This document shows positions 17,469 to 25,176 of a stretch of 59,041 bases of DNA, one piece after another. Under the pieces are notes generated by a model, which was not told the DNA's origin, made no database searches, and was given only the letters and a program-made list of their open reading frames with translations. A program made the translations under genes and the position numbers. Source of the DNA: Gemmatimonadota bacterium (GTDB lineage Bacteria > Gemmatimonadota > Gemmatimonadetes > Gemmatimonadales > GWC2-71-9). The DNA is taken from positions 1-59,041 of the forward strand of contig QHUB01000024.1 in assembly GCA_003221035.1 (NCBI GenBank), in the 5' to 3' direction. Numbering within the stretch: the stretch's first letter is position 1; the number at the start of each line of letters is the position of its first letter.

Positions 17469-17630
17469 TTACCGGCTCCGGTGTTTGGATGGAATGCGGA
17501 CGACGAGCTGCTTACGGCCCTTCTTGCGCCGGCGAGACAACGTGGCGCGGCCCCAAACGGTTTTCATCCGCGCGCGGAAGCCATGCTTATTGATGCGCCG
17601 CCGATTGCGCGGCCGATATGTCGGTCCCAT
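17469..17630 (-). CDS. rpmH: 50S ribosomal protein L34
   Basis: A 53-residue L34 starting [22 protein letters not shown], with the expected very basic composition and the GFRARM core. It starts at an ATG; a longer in-frame ORF upstream is not conserved-looking and runs into the dnaA gene region. It is divergent from dnaA, leaving a 127-base gap, the classical bacterial arrangement. Confidence 0.95.
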   Translation of the reverse strand: MGPTYRPRNRRRINKHGFRARMKTVWGRATLSRRRKKGRKQLVVRIPSKHRSR

Positions 17631-17685
17631 GAATTCCTCGAGTAAGGCCGGGAAAGTTACCCGGCTCGTGACGCGACGGTCAAGG

Positions 17686-17714
17686 TTGACTTTTCCACAG
17701 CGAGCCCGTAGCTT
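17686..17714 (+). promoter_or_regulatory. candidate dnaA promoter with internal DnaA box
   Basis: TTGACT at 17686-17691 and TAGCTT at 17709-17714 are separated by 17 bases, a plausible sigma-70 pair. Between them TTTTCCACA (17691-17699) differs from the TTATCCACA DnaA box at one position. That placement fits autorepression of dnaA. The gap also holds a GCCGGG/CCCGGC dyad at 17647-17665 on the rpmH side. Confidence 0.55.
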
Positions 17715-17757
17715 CGCCCCGCCCTTGTTGGACACCCTACCTTTTTGAAAAATCGTG

Positions 17758-19146
17758 ATGGAGCAATCGGTAAACGAAGCTTGGAAGCGCCTCCTCGACG
17801 AAGCTCGACGTGAACTTCCCGAGGCGACGGTGCGCACGTGGCTCGAGCCATCTGAGCCCATCGCGCTCGACGAAGGGCGGCTGATCCTCGGCGCGCCCGA
17901 TCAGTTCGCGGCGGAATGGAATGAGTCGAAACACGCGTCGCTGCTCGCGCGTGCCGCCGAGCGTGTGCTCGGCCGGCCGACGACCGTCGTGTTCCGCGTG
18001 CAGGAGGACCGACAGCGCCGGCCGCAGATGGATTTCTTCGTCGCGCCGCAGCACAGCGCGGCGACGGCAATCGCCGCCAACATTGGGACGACACCGCTCA
18101 ACGAACGGTACAGTTTCCAGACGTTCGTCATCGGCAAGTCAAACGAGCTCGCGGCCGCGGCGGCACACGCCGTCGCCGAAGCGCCGGGCAAGACCTACAA
18201 CCCGCTGTTCATCTACGGCGCGACGGGACTCGGCAAGACGCACTTGATGCAGGCGATCGCGCATACGGTGCTCGAGAGGAATCCCGAGACCCGGCTGCAG
18301 TACTTCGGCGCCGAGCAGTTCATCAACGACGTGATCGAGTCAATCCACGCGCGCACGATGTCGGAGTTCCGCCGGCGCTACCGCAACGACGTGGATCTCC
18401 TCCTGGTGGACGACGTGCATTTCCTGGAAGGCAAGGAAATGACGCAGGAGGAGTTCTTCCACACCTTCAACGCCCTGTTCGAGGCGCACAAGCAGATCGT
18501 GCTGACGTCCGACCGGCCGCCGAAGGAGATCCCGGGCCTGGAAGACAGGCTGATTTCGCGGTTCGAATGGGGCATGGTGGCCGATATCGGCCATCCCGAT
18601 CTCGAGCACCGCATCGCCATTCTGCGGAAAAAGGCCGAGCAGGACCATCTCGAGCTCACGATCCCGGATGACGTGCTTCGGTTCATCGCCGAGCATATCC
18701 GCTCCAGCGTACGCGAGCTGGAGGGCTGCATCATCAAGCTCTTGCTCTTCGCCTCACTCAAGAACCGCGAGGTGACGATCGAGCTGGCGCGGGACGCGCT
18801 GTCGGACAAGATCCGCCAGGGCGAAGAGGGCGCGGGATATGCGAACAGTGGGTCGGCGCCGAGCATCGACCGCGTACAGGAAGTGGTTGCGCGACGCTGG
18901 GGTGTCACGCCTGAAGGCCTTCGCTCCAAGGCGCGGACCAAGACGCTCACTATCCCGCGCCAGGTGGCGATGTACCTCGCGCGCGACATGCTGGGCATGC
19001 AGCTGGTCGAGATCGGGCAGGCGTTCGGCGGGCGGGACCACTCCACGGTGATCCACAGCGTGGACAAGGTCGAGCGCCAGATGATGCGCGACCGGACGTT
19101 CAAAGAGCGCGTCGAAATGGCCCGGCAGGAATTGTCCGCACTGTAG
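17758..19146 (+). CDS. dnaA: chromosomal replication initiator DnaA
   Basis: A 462-residue DnaA. An N-terminal domain I (about 1-85) is followed by a short linker, the AAA+ domain with Walker [11 protein letters not shown] near residue 155 and Walker [14 protein letters not shown], and the C-terminal DNA-binding domain with the signature [20 protein letters not shown] directly before the ATG is an alternative start. It binds DnaA boxes and opens the origin; boxes and a trio track lie just downstream in the dnaN gap. Confidence 0.97.
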   Translation: MEQSVNEAWKRLLDEARRELPEATVRTWLEPSEPIALDEGRLILGAPDQFAAEWNESKHASLLARAAERVLGRPTTVVFRVQEDRQRRPQMDFFVAPQHSAATAIAANIGTTPLNERYSFQTFVIGKSNELAAAAAHAVAEAPGKTYNPLFIYGATGLGKTHLMQAIAHTVLERNPETRLQYFGAEQFINDVIESIHARTMSEFRRRYRNDVDLLLVDDVHFLEGKEMTQEEFFHTFNALFEAHKQIVLTSDRPPKEIPGLEDRLISRFEWGMVADIGHPDLEHRIAILRKKAEQDHLELTIPDDVLRFIAEHIRSSVRELEGCIIKLLLFASLKNREVTIELARDALSDKIRQGEEGAGYANSGSAPSIDRVQEVVARRWGVTPEGLRSKARTKTLTIPRQVAMYLARDMLGMQLVEIGQAFGGRDHSTVIHSVDKVERQMMRDRTFKERVEMARQELSAL

Positions 19147-19389
19147 CTAACATTCGAGAAATGGGGAAAACGGCGCAGGGTGTGGGTGATGGGGAAATCG
19201 TCAGAGCTATCCGCAAAGCGCCAACAGTCCCAACAGTGCACCAACATCATGTGACGTACGACAGGTGATTCACTGGTTGCGTTTTAGCGACATCGCGCAC
19301 ATATCCCCGGTGTCTACTACTACTACTAGTATTTCTATATAGAGAAGCAGTAGTAAGACTTTCCTCATTTTGGAGACGAAGCGTCCGGC
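19147..19389. other. candidate replication origin (oriC)
   Basis: The 243-base dnaA-dnaN gap has DnaA-box-like 9-mers, each 7 of 9 to TTATCCACA on one strand: 19162-19170 (TGGGGAAAA), 19181-19189 (TGTGGGTGA), 19207-19215 (CTATCCGCA); a weaker 6 of 9 match is at 19301-19309. Directly after it come a short GC-rich spacer, a CTACTACTACTACTAGTA track (19314-19331) and an AT-rich run TATTTCTATATAG. On the other strand the track reads TAG repeats, the DnaA-trio pattern of basal unwinding systems. The order box, GC cluster, trio, AT-rich matches the Bacillus layout. Confidence 0.65.
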
Positions 19390-20502
19390 ATGAAGTTCAC
19401 GATCACGCGAGAACAACTACAAGAAGGCCTGGTCGCGGTCGCGGCGGCGATTCCCGCCAAGACAACCCTCCCGGTTCTGGCCAACGTCCTGGTCGAGGCT
19501 TCGAGGCAAGCCGGCGGACTCCGGCTCTCGGGCACGGATCTCGACATCGCGGTCAGCACCACGGTCGCTGCGGAGGTGGATGCCGATGGCGCGGTAACGC
19601 TGCCGGCCAAGAAGCTGGTGGACATCGCGCGCGAGCTGCCGTCGGGCCCGGTGCGGATCACGGCGGCCGGCGAGTCGCGCGTCTCGATCGAGTCGGGTCG
19701 CTCCAAGTTCAAGCTGTTGGGCCTGCCGCGTGAAGAGTTTCCCTCCTTCCCTGTGGTGAAGTTCGAGAAGGCCTGGAAGGCGGCAGCCGGCGTGGTGCAC
19801 AAGCTCGTCGGTCATGTGGCATTTGCCGCCTCGACCGAGGAAAGCCGCCCGATCCTGAACGGCGTGCTGTGGGAGCTGCGGCCCGACCGGATGCGCATGG
19901 TGGCCACGAACGGTCACCGGCTCGCCAAGATGGACGTGCCGGCGACCGGCGGATCCACTGCCGATCTCATCGTGCCGCCGAAAGCGCTGGAGCAGATCCG
20001 CCGGCTCTATGCGGCCGACGCCGAGATTGAGCTGGCCAAGAGCGACAACCATATCGGTTTCCGCGCCGGCGGCACCCTCGTATTCTCGCGTCTGATCGAA
20101 GGTCCGTATCCGAACTACGAGCAGGTGATCCCGCGCGAGAACGACAAGCACGCCACCGTCGACAAGATGGCGATGGCGGCCGCGCTGCGCCGCATGAGCG
20201 TCGTGGCGAGCGACCAGACGCATCGCATTCGCCTCGCCTTCTCGGGCGGCAACGTGAAGTTCTCCGTGCAGACGCCCGACCTGGGCGAGGCGCAGGACGA
20301 GCTCGCGGTCACGTACGAAGGTGAGCCGCTCGAGATCGGCTTCAATGCGATGTATCTGCTCGAGATCCTGAAGTACATGCCGACCGACGAGGTGCGCTTC
20401 ACGTTCAAGGCGCCCGAGCGCGCGGCGACGATCGAGCCCGTGGGCTGGAACGATCCCGCGTCCTACATGGCGCTCGTCATGCCGTTACGCTTAGTGGACT
20501 GA
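19390..20502 (+). CDS. dnaN: DNA polymerase III beta sliding clamp
   Basis: A 370-residue beta clamp of three similar domains. MKFTITREQLQEGL opens domain I; TLPVLANVLVEA, the middle ESRPILNGVLWEL and the C-terminal YMALVMPLRL (partner-binding pocket region) are typical. It encircles DNA and tethers the polymerase, and is loaded by the complex that includes HolA at 3323. It is downstream of the candidate origin. A hairpin terminator follows at 20541. Confidence 0.97.
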   Translation: MKFTITREQLQEGLVAVAAAIPAKTTLPVLANVLVEASRQAGGLRLSGTDLDIAVSTTVAAEVDADGAVTLPAKKLVDIARELPSGPVRITAAGESRVSIESGRSKFKLLGLPREEFPSFPVVKFEKAWKAAAGVVHKLVGHVAFAASTEESRPILNGVLWELRPDRMRMVATNGHRLAKMDVPATGGSTADLIVPPKALEQIRRLYAADAEIELAKSDNHIGFRAGGTLVFSRLIEGPYPNYEQVIPRENDKHATVDKMAMAAALRRMSVVASDQTHRIRLAFSGGNVKFSVQTPDLGEAQDELAVTYEGEPLEIGFNAMYLLEILKYMPTDEVRFTFKAPERAATIEPVGWNDPASYMALVMPLRLVD

Positions 20503-20530
20503 CGCAGAGACGCCGAGCGGGTCCGAGGAG

Positions 20531-21355
20531 TTAGTGCGTGGGACCACCTGAGTCTGGGTGGTCCTTTCTCGTGTCCGGAATCGTGAGTGTGTCGGGAATC
20601 ACCGGAAGCACAGGGGCCTCGATCTCCGGCATCTCAGGGATCGCGTCTTCGTCCATGTGTGGCACGGGCGTCTTGCCGCCGTAATAGCGCGCGAGAATCA
20701 ATTCGCGGCGCGCGAGCATGCGAGCGGGCCGAAATGTGGGATTGGAGGTTCGAGGCTGGGGCAGTGTGGCCGCCAGGGCGGCGGCCTGCATGGCGCTGAG
20801 CTTCGACGCCGGCACGCCAAAATACGCCGAGCTCGCGGCATCCATTCCCCAAATCCCGGGCCCCAACTCCGCGGTCTCGAGGTACAGCTGCATGATCCGG
20901 TCTTTGGGCAACGCGAGCTCGAGCCGCACTGCGGTCACCGCCTCTTTCAGCTTCCGGAGAATCGAGCGCGACGGCGAAAGGTAGAGGTTTTTCGCGAGCT
21001 GCTGCGTAATGGTGCTCGCGCCGCGGTGACCGCCGGCCGCCCACGCCTCGTGTAGCTCGACGAAATCAATTCCGTGGTGCGTTCTGAATCGGGAATCCTC
21101 GGCGATGATGACCATGCGCTCGAGGAGGGGGTCATGCTCGCGCCGACGTGCAGTCGTGCCGGCGTGTGCGGAGCCCTGGATTGATGCACGTCGGCACGTC
21201 GACGCGTCGGCACGCACGCGCATCATCGCCGTACACCGCGGCTCGTGATCGCGCCACCAGACAGGCGGCGGCCACACGCCAAACAGCCACAGACAAAGAA
21301 GTGCGATCACGACTGGCACAACGCGTCGCACAATCCTAGCTTGTTGCTCCGCCAT
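20531..21355 (-). CDS. mtgA: monofunctional peptidoglycan glycosyltransferase
   Basis: A GT51-family protein; the ATG at 21355 gives 274 residues beginning MAEQQARIVRR and one transmembrane helix (VVPVVIALLCLWLF). The catalytic Glu lies in EDSRFRTHHGID and the second signature is GASTITQQLAKNLYLS, followed by KEAVTAVRLE. It polymerises lipid II into glycan strands. The short, acidic Pro-rich C-terminus overlaps the dnaN terminator. The start codon overlaps that of the divergent kinase (CATG); GTGs inside the first 20 residues are alternative starts. Confidence 0.9.
   Translation of the reverse strand: MAEQQARIVRRVVPVVIALLCLWLFGVWPPPVWWRDHEPRCTAMMRVRADASTCRRASIQGSAHAGTTARRREHDPLLERMVIIAEDSRFRTHHGIDFVELHEAWAAGGHRGASTITQQLAKNLYLSPSRSILRKLKEAVTAVRLELALPKDRIMQLYLETAELGPGIWGMDAASSAYFGVPASKLSAMQAAALAATLPQPRTSNPTFRPARMLARRELILARYYGGKTPVPHMDEDAIPEMPEIEAPVLPVIPDTLTIPDTRKDHPDSGGPTH
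20541..20568 (+). terminator. dnaN terminator hairpin inside mtgA 3' end
   Basis: GGACCACC (20541-20548) pairs perfectly with GGTGGTCC (20557-20564) around an 8-base loop and is followed by TTTCT. It lies 38 bases after the dnaN stop and inside the last codons of mtgA. Confidence 0.75.
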
Positions 21356-22820
21356 GGACCTCGAAGACCTCCGGAAGCGCTTACAACAAGCGCTTGGCAC
21401 GGAATTTACCGTGGGCGCCCTGCTGGGTCAGGGGGGCTTTGCGGCGGTCTTTCGCGCGCGCGACAACGTCCTCAATCGGGACGTCGCGGTGAAGGTGCTG
21501 GACGTGGAGCTCGCGCCGTCGGCGGTGGTGGCCGAACGCTTCATGCGCGAAGCGCAGACGGTCGCTCGCCTCGAGCATCCGCACATCGTCCCGATCTACA
21601 AGGTCGGCCGGCAGGAAGAAATCTTTTACCTCATCATGCGCTGCATCGACGGACCATCGCTCGGCCAGCTCCTCGAGACGCAAAAGCGGCTGCCCATCGG
21701 CGATGCCGCGCGCATCACGCGGCAAGTGGCGGACGCCCTCGCCTACGCGCACAGCCACGACATCGTGCATCGCGACATCAAGCCCGACAACATCCTGCTC
21801 GACAAGAGCGGGCACGTGCTCGTGACCGACTTCGGCATCGCCAAGGCCGCGCAGGCAGCCAAGGAGAAGAAGAGCGGCGGATCCACGCTCACGAGCGAAG
21901 GCACCGTGGTCGGAACACCCGAGTACATGAGTCCGGAGCAGGCGGCCGGCGACCCGCTCGACGGCCGCTCGGACATCTACTCGCTCGGCGTCGTGTTGTA
22001 TCAGATGCTTTCGGGCGCGCCGCCGTTCCAAGATCCGTCATCCGCCGCGATTCTCGCTCAGGTGCTCACGGAGCCGCCTGAGCCGATTCGCCGCCATCGC
22101 CCCGACGTCCCGGAGGAGATGGCCGCGGTGCTCGACCGGATGATGGACAAGAAGCGCGCCAAGCGGTTCCAGCTGGCGAGCGAGGTCAGCCGCGCGCTGG
22201 TGGGCGCATTGCCGACCGCGGCGCGCGACCGGGTGCACATCCCGCTGCGGCGCCGCCTCCGCTCGATGTTCTACCGCTCGCTCGTGGGACTCGGCGTGGC
22301 CGGGTGCCTGCTCTCGATAGCGGCCGCAGGTGGGGCCGCACTCGTGGCCTACTATGTCTTCAGCGAGCCGCCGCGCCTCGTGGCGCGGGCGCCACTACCC
22401 GACGTCCTGGCTCGCACGCTGCGCGCCCGGCACGCACTGCTGCCGGGCGATGTCGGCCTGTTCGCCTATCGCCCGGCCGGGCAGGAAGACACGACGCTGC
22501 TGCTGCTCACCCGTCATCGCACCGTCGTCCTCACGCCACATGAGGTGCGGTCCTACGCGCGCGACAGCGTACAGCGGCACATGGATCTCATTCCCCATGG
22601 CGGTCTGGCGTTTCGATTGATGATTTACGGCAGGTATTCCGGAGGAGTCGCGGACACCGTCTATCGCAGCCTGTCGTTCCGTGACATGATGCAGATCAGA
22701 CCACAGCTCAATCGGGAACCGCCACCAGAGGCGCCCGCGGCGAAGCCACGCGTGGTGCGGCCCACTCCCCCGCCACCGGCATCCCGTCCCCGCACGCGGA
22801 GCAAGACGCGCCGCGGCTAG
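21354..22820 (+). CDS. transmembrane Ser/Thr protein kinase
   Basis: A 488-residue Hanks-type kinase. Residues about 18-285 are the kinase domain: glycine loop LGQGGFAAVF, VAVKVLDVE lysine, catalytic HRDIKPDN, DFGIAKA and TPEYMSPEQ. A transmembrane helix spans about 305-335 (GCLLSIAAAGGAALVAYY). The extracytoplasmic part of about 130 residues matches nothing I know and ends in a Pro/Arg-rich tail. It likely senses an envelope signal and phosphorylates cytoplasmic targets. It is divergent from mtgA and shares CTAG stop bases with the next gene. Confidence 0.92.
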   Translation: MDLEDLRKRLQQALGTEFTVGALLGQGGFAAVFRARDNVLNRDVAVKVLDVELAPSAVVAERFMREAQTVARLEHPHIVPIYKVGRQEEIFYLIMRCIDGPSLGQLLETQKRLPIGDAARITRQVADALAYAHSHDIVHRDIKPDNILLDKSGHVLVTDFGIAKAAQAAKEKKSGGSTLTSEGTVVGTPEYMSPEQAAGDPLDGRSDIYSLGVVLYQMLSGAPPFQDPSSAAILAQVLTEPPEPIRRHRPDVPEEMAAVLDRMMDKKRAKRFQLASEVSRALVGALPTAARDRVHIPLRRRLRSMFYRSLVGLGVAGCLLSIAAAGGAALVAYYVFSEPPRLVARAPLPDVLARTLRARHALLPGDVGLFAYRPAGQEDTTLLLLTRHRTVVLTPHEVRSYARDSVQRHMDLIPHGGLAFRLMIYGRYSGGVADTVYRSLSFRDMMQIRPQLNREPPPEAPAAKPRVVRPTPPPPASRPRTRSKTRRG

Positions 22821-23677
22821 TGTCGTCCGGTCGTCGACAGTCCTCGCGTCAGCAGTCCGTAGATACTCGAGTAGTCGATCTGCGACGCATCTCCCGGTGA
22901 CGACGCCACGACGCCCCCGCGATTATGGCCTCCAATCGAGAACCCGAGCGACAGGGCACCGCGCCGAAACTGATTATCCGTATCGATGCGGCCAATGACT
23001 TCGATGGGCCATTTGGCGCTGCTGCTGTTTGTCCGCCACGTCAACCCAAACGCCATGGACTCCACCGAATCGGGTGTAATGCGCGCGTCCGCCGAGAAGG
23101 CGAGCGTGGGCACCGAACCGAGACGCCATGTCAGCCCCGGGATGTAAGTCAGGCGCTGCTTGAGGCCGCGGACCACCGGCTGCCCGATGTTGGTCGTCAC
23201 GAGGCCAAAGGTGAAAGCGGGGCTGGGCGCGTACGACGCGCCGATATCCCAGCCGGTTGCGTTGGCGCCGCTGCCGCTGTAGCGGGCGATGTCGAAGCCG
23301 GCGGCCAGCCCGCCGGTTCCACCGGCCAGCCCCAGGCGCAGGGTCGTTCCCCGCACGCCGTCATCGAAAATGTCGTGCTGGTACCCGAACGCCAAACCCC
23401 GTGAATTGAAGCCGGCATTGATCTGGCGGAGCCGCCCGCTCTGGCCCGGTTCACCGATGCCGACTTCCGCGTAGATCGATGCTTCACGAGCGATGGCGAG
23501 ACCTGCCGGGTTGACCCAGATGGCGCGCGCGTCGCGCACGTCGGTAGGAAAGAGGTAAGCGGTGGCGCGATTGGGAGCGACTGACTGACCGACGGCTTGA
23601 CGGCCGAGCGGCCCGACGGCCAACAGCAGGATCGCGGCCAGTGCGACCGTCGGGCCGTCGGGCCGCTCGGCCGTCAA
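22817..23677 (-). CDS. outer-membrane beta-barrel-like protein
   Basis: A 286-residue exported protein. A hydrophobic signal (ALAAILLLAVGPLG) is followed by ATAYLFPTDVRDARAIWVNPAGLA, a start similar to PorV/UPF0164-type barrels, and by many alternating Gly/aromatic strands (FNSRGLAFGYQHD, GLVTTNIGQPVV). The TTG start overlaps the preceding stop as TTGA and lies inside a perfect 25-bp inverted repeat. The partner and function are unknown. It is in a likely unit with the lipoprotein and small protein upstream. Confidence 0.7.
   Translation of the reverse strand: MTAERPDGPTVALAAILLLAVGPLGRQAVGQSVAPNRATAYLFPTDVRDARAIWVNPAGLAIAREASIYAEVGIGEPGQSGRLRQINAGFNSRGLAFGYQHDIFDDGVRGTTLRLGLAGGTGGLAAGFDIARYSGSGANATGWDIGASYAPSPAFTFGLVTTNIGQPVVRGLKQRLTYIPGLTWRLGSVPTLAFSADARITPDSVESMAFGLTWRTNSSSAKWPIEVIGRIDTDNQFRRGALSLGFSIGGHNRGGVVASSPGDASQIDYSSIYGLLTRGLSTTGRH
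23597..23677. repeat. perfect 25-bp inverted repeat over a gene start
   Basis: The arms 23597-23621 and 23653-23677 are exact reverse complements, separated by 31 bases. The outer edge of the right arm is the TTG start codon of the minus-strand barrel-like gene; both arms lie in its first 27 codons. Core of the arm: TTGACGGCCGAGCGG on the left-arm strand. A transcript from either strand could fold into a very stable stem. Confidence 0.85.
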
Positions 23678-24549
23678 GGCAGTACCGTCACCGTCGTCTT
23701 CGATACCTGGGTGCGGGGGATCGTCATGGCTTGGACAGGCAGCGTGATCGTCATCGACGTCGAATCGCGCGATTCACCGCCCAGATAGCGGCCATCTACG
23801 GCGACATAGTCTACGCCGCTGCGCAGGCCGTTGCCCGCGACCTCGAACGGCTGGCCGGCCTGCTCCCCGCTGCCCTTGATCGTGAATTCGGAGGTCACGT
23901 CGATGCGCAGCGCCCGCGCGGTATTCCGCTCCTCCCACGCCGCCGCATGGGCTTTGCTGACGCTGGTCACGGTGACGGCGCCGGCTGCCCGGTCGTTGTC
24001 GCTCACCGTGTCGGTCCAGGTCGCGCCGAGTGCCGCGCCGCCGGCAGGAAGGCGGGGGAAGAAGTTCTTGAACGACCCGACCACGGGCGTCAGCGCCTGC
24101 GCCGCCGTGGTATCTGAGGCGAGCTGATAGCGGAACTCCCCGCGCGGTGTGAGCCGCCCCGAATAGGACAGTCCCTTCGCCGAGCTCAGGTTTATGCCCA
24201 TGGGCGCCGTCGTGCCCGAGTCGGGAATGATCGAATCCACGGTGATGGTCGTCGGATAGCCACTCGAGTCGGCCGGGCCGGTAATTGTCGCCGCAAAGAA
24301 CGCCCGCAGTCCAAAGTCGAGCGGCTGATGCATTCCCTGAAAGTCCTGGTCGATATGTATGACCTGGTGCATCACGTAGCGCAGCGTATTCGGCCCGAGC
24401 CGAACACTTTGATGCGATGACGGAGGCGGCGCCGCGGGCGGCGGCGGTGGCGCGTCCGGAGGGTTGACCGGTATGGGACCCGATGCTGGATGTTTTGGCG
24501 TGCAGCTCACTGCCACGCACAACGCGACCACGAACAGGGAGCGACGCAT
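23674..24549 (-). CDS. unknown lipoprotein, 291 residues
   Basis: The N-terminus MRRSLFVVALCVAVSC is a lipoprotein signal with Cys 16 as the likely lipidated residue, followed by a Pro-rich spacer of about 30 residues. The rest (about 50-291) is predicted beta-rich with many Thr/Ser/Gly strands and no Cys. I do not recognise the family. It overlaps the downstream barrel-like gene by 4 bases and lies 3 bases after the small 66-residue gene, so the three form an operon. A surface complex with the barrel-like protein is possible. Confidence 0.7.
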   Translation of the reverse strand: MRRSLFVVALCVAVSCTPKHPASGPIPVNPPDAPPPPPAAPPPSSHQSVRLGPNTLRYVMHQVIHIDQDFQGMHQPLDFGLRAFFAATITGPADSSGYPTTITVDSIIPDSGTTAPMGINLSSAKGLSYSGRLTPRGEFRYQLASDTTAAQALTPVVGSFKNFFPRLPAGGAALGATWTDTVSDNDRAAGAVTVTSVSKAHAAAWEERNTARALRIDVTSEFTIKGSGEQAGQPFEVAGNGLRSGVDYVAVDGRYLGGESRDSTSMTITLPVQAMTIPRTQVSKTTVTVLP

Positions 24550-24552
24550 CGG

Positions 24553-24753
24553 CTATTCCTTGGTCTTGGTCCGTCCGAAGATGGCGACGACCTCGGTATC
24601 CTCGCTCGTCACCTTCAGGAGCTTCCATCCCCGTTTTCGCATATCGGTCCGCCAGGCAATGAGCTTCTCCCACTCCGGGGGCGTGGTGCGGAAGACCCGG
24701 AGATCGGCGACGTTCTCCCAATGGGGAGGATAGGGTGTGGACGGCCTGGTCAC
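24553..24753 (-). CDS. small unknown protein, 66 residues
   Basis: The GTG start at 24753 is 6 bases after the likely 3' end of rnpB, and the stop is 3 bases before the lipoprotein gene. The protein is soluble and mixed alpha/beta, with conserved-looking Trp residues (PPHWENVADLR, PPEWEKLIAW, RGWKLLKVTSED, EVVAIFGRT). The pattern resembles small DUF4177-like folds, but I cannot assign it. It may be expressed by read-through from rnpB or from an unseen promoter. Confidence 0.6.
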   Translation of the reverse strand: MTRPSTPYPPHWENVADLRVFRTTPPEWEKLIAWRTDMRKRGWKLLKVTSEDTEVVAIFGRTKTKE

Positions 24754-24758
24754 AGAGG

Positions 24759-25136
24759 TGGAAGTGGTGAGACCATAAGCCGAGTTCTGTTTACTCGTTG
24801 GTACGAGCAGATGGTCATCTCTCTGGGATAGCTGTCGCCAGCCATCTCGTGCGGCCTACCCGCAGCTCGAACGACCCGGACCAGGTCTCGCTGCTTATTT
24901 GGCCTTGCTCCGACCGGGGGTTGCCGTGCCGCGCCTGTTGCCAGACGCGCGGTGGGCTCTTACCCCACCTTTTCACCCTTACCCTTTGGATACAAGGGCG
25001 GTCTGTTCTCTGTGGCCCTGTTCCGTCGCCTCACGGCGCCCAGGCGTTACCTGGCGGCCTGCCCTGCGGAGCTCGGACTTTCCTCGAATGGCCCCTTCAG
25101 CCGGCCACCCGCGACCATCGGCCCCACCACTTCCAG
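24759..25136 (-). ncRNA. rnpB: RNase P RNA, bacterial type A-like
   Basis: Read on the minus strand, the sequence has the universal RNase P RNA landmarks in order: GAGGAAAGTCCGAGCTCCG, GCCAGGTAACGCCTGG, AGAGAACAGACCGCC, GTGAAAAGGTGGGGTAAGAG and the 3' part ACAGAACTCGGCTTATGG. Helix P1 closes the molecule: GGAAGTGGTG at the 5' end pairs with CACCACTTCC at the 3' end, giving a length near 378 bases. It matures tRNA 5' ends together with RnpA. Ends are set by the P1 helix and may be off by a few bases. Confidence 0.95.
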
Positions 25137-25142
25137 TCGAAG

Positions 25143-25172
25143 AACTTACCGGACGCCGCCCCTCCCCGGCAA
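25143..25172 (-). promoter_or_regulatory. candidate rnpB promoter
   Basis: On the minus strand TTGCCG (25172-25167) and TAAGTT (25148-25143) are 18 bases apart, and the predicted start about 7 bases later coincides with the 5' end of the P1 helix of rnpB. It lies directly downstream of, and slightly beyond, the stop of the 624-residue lipoprotein gene. Confidence 0.5.
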
Positions 25173-25176
25173 GTCT

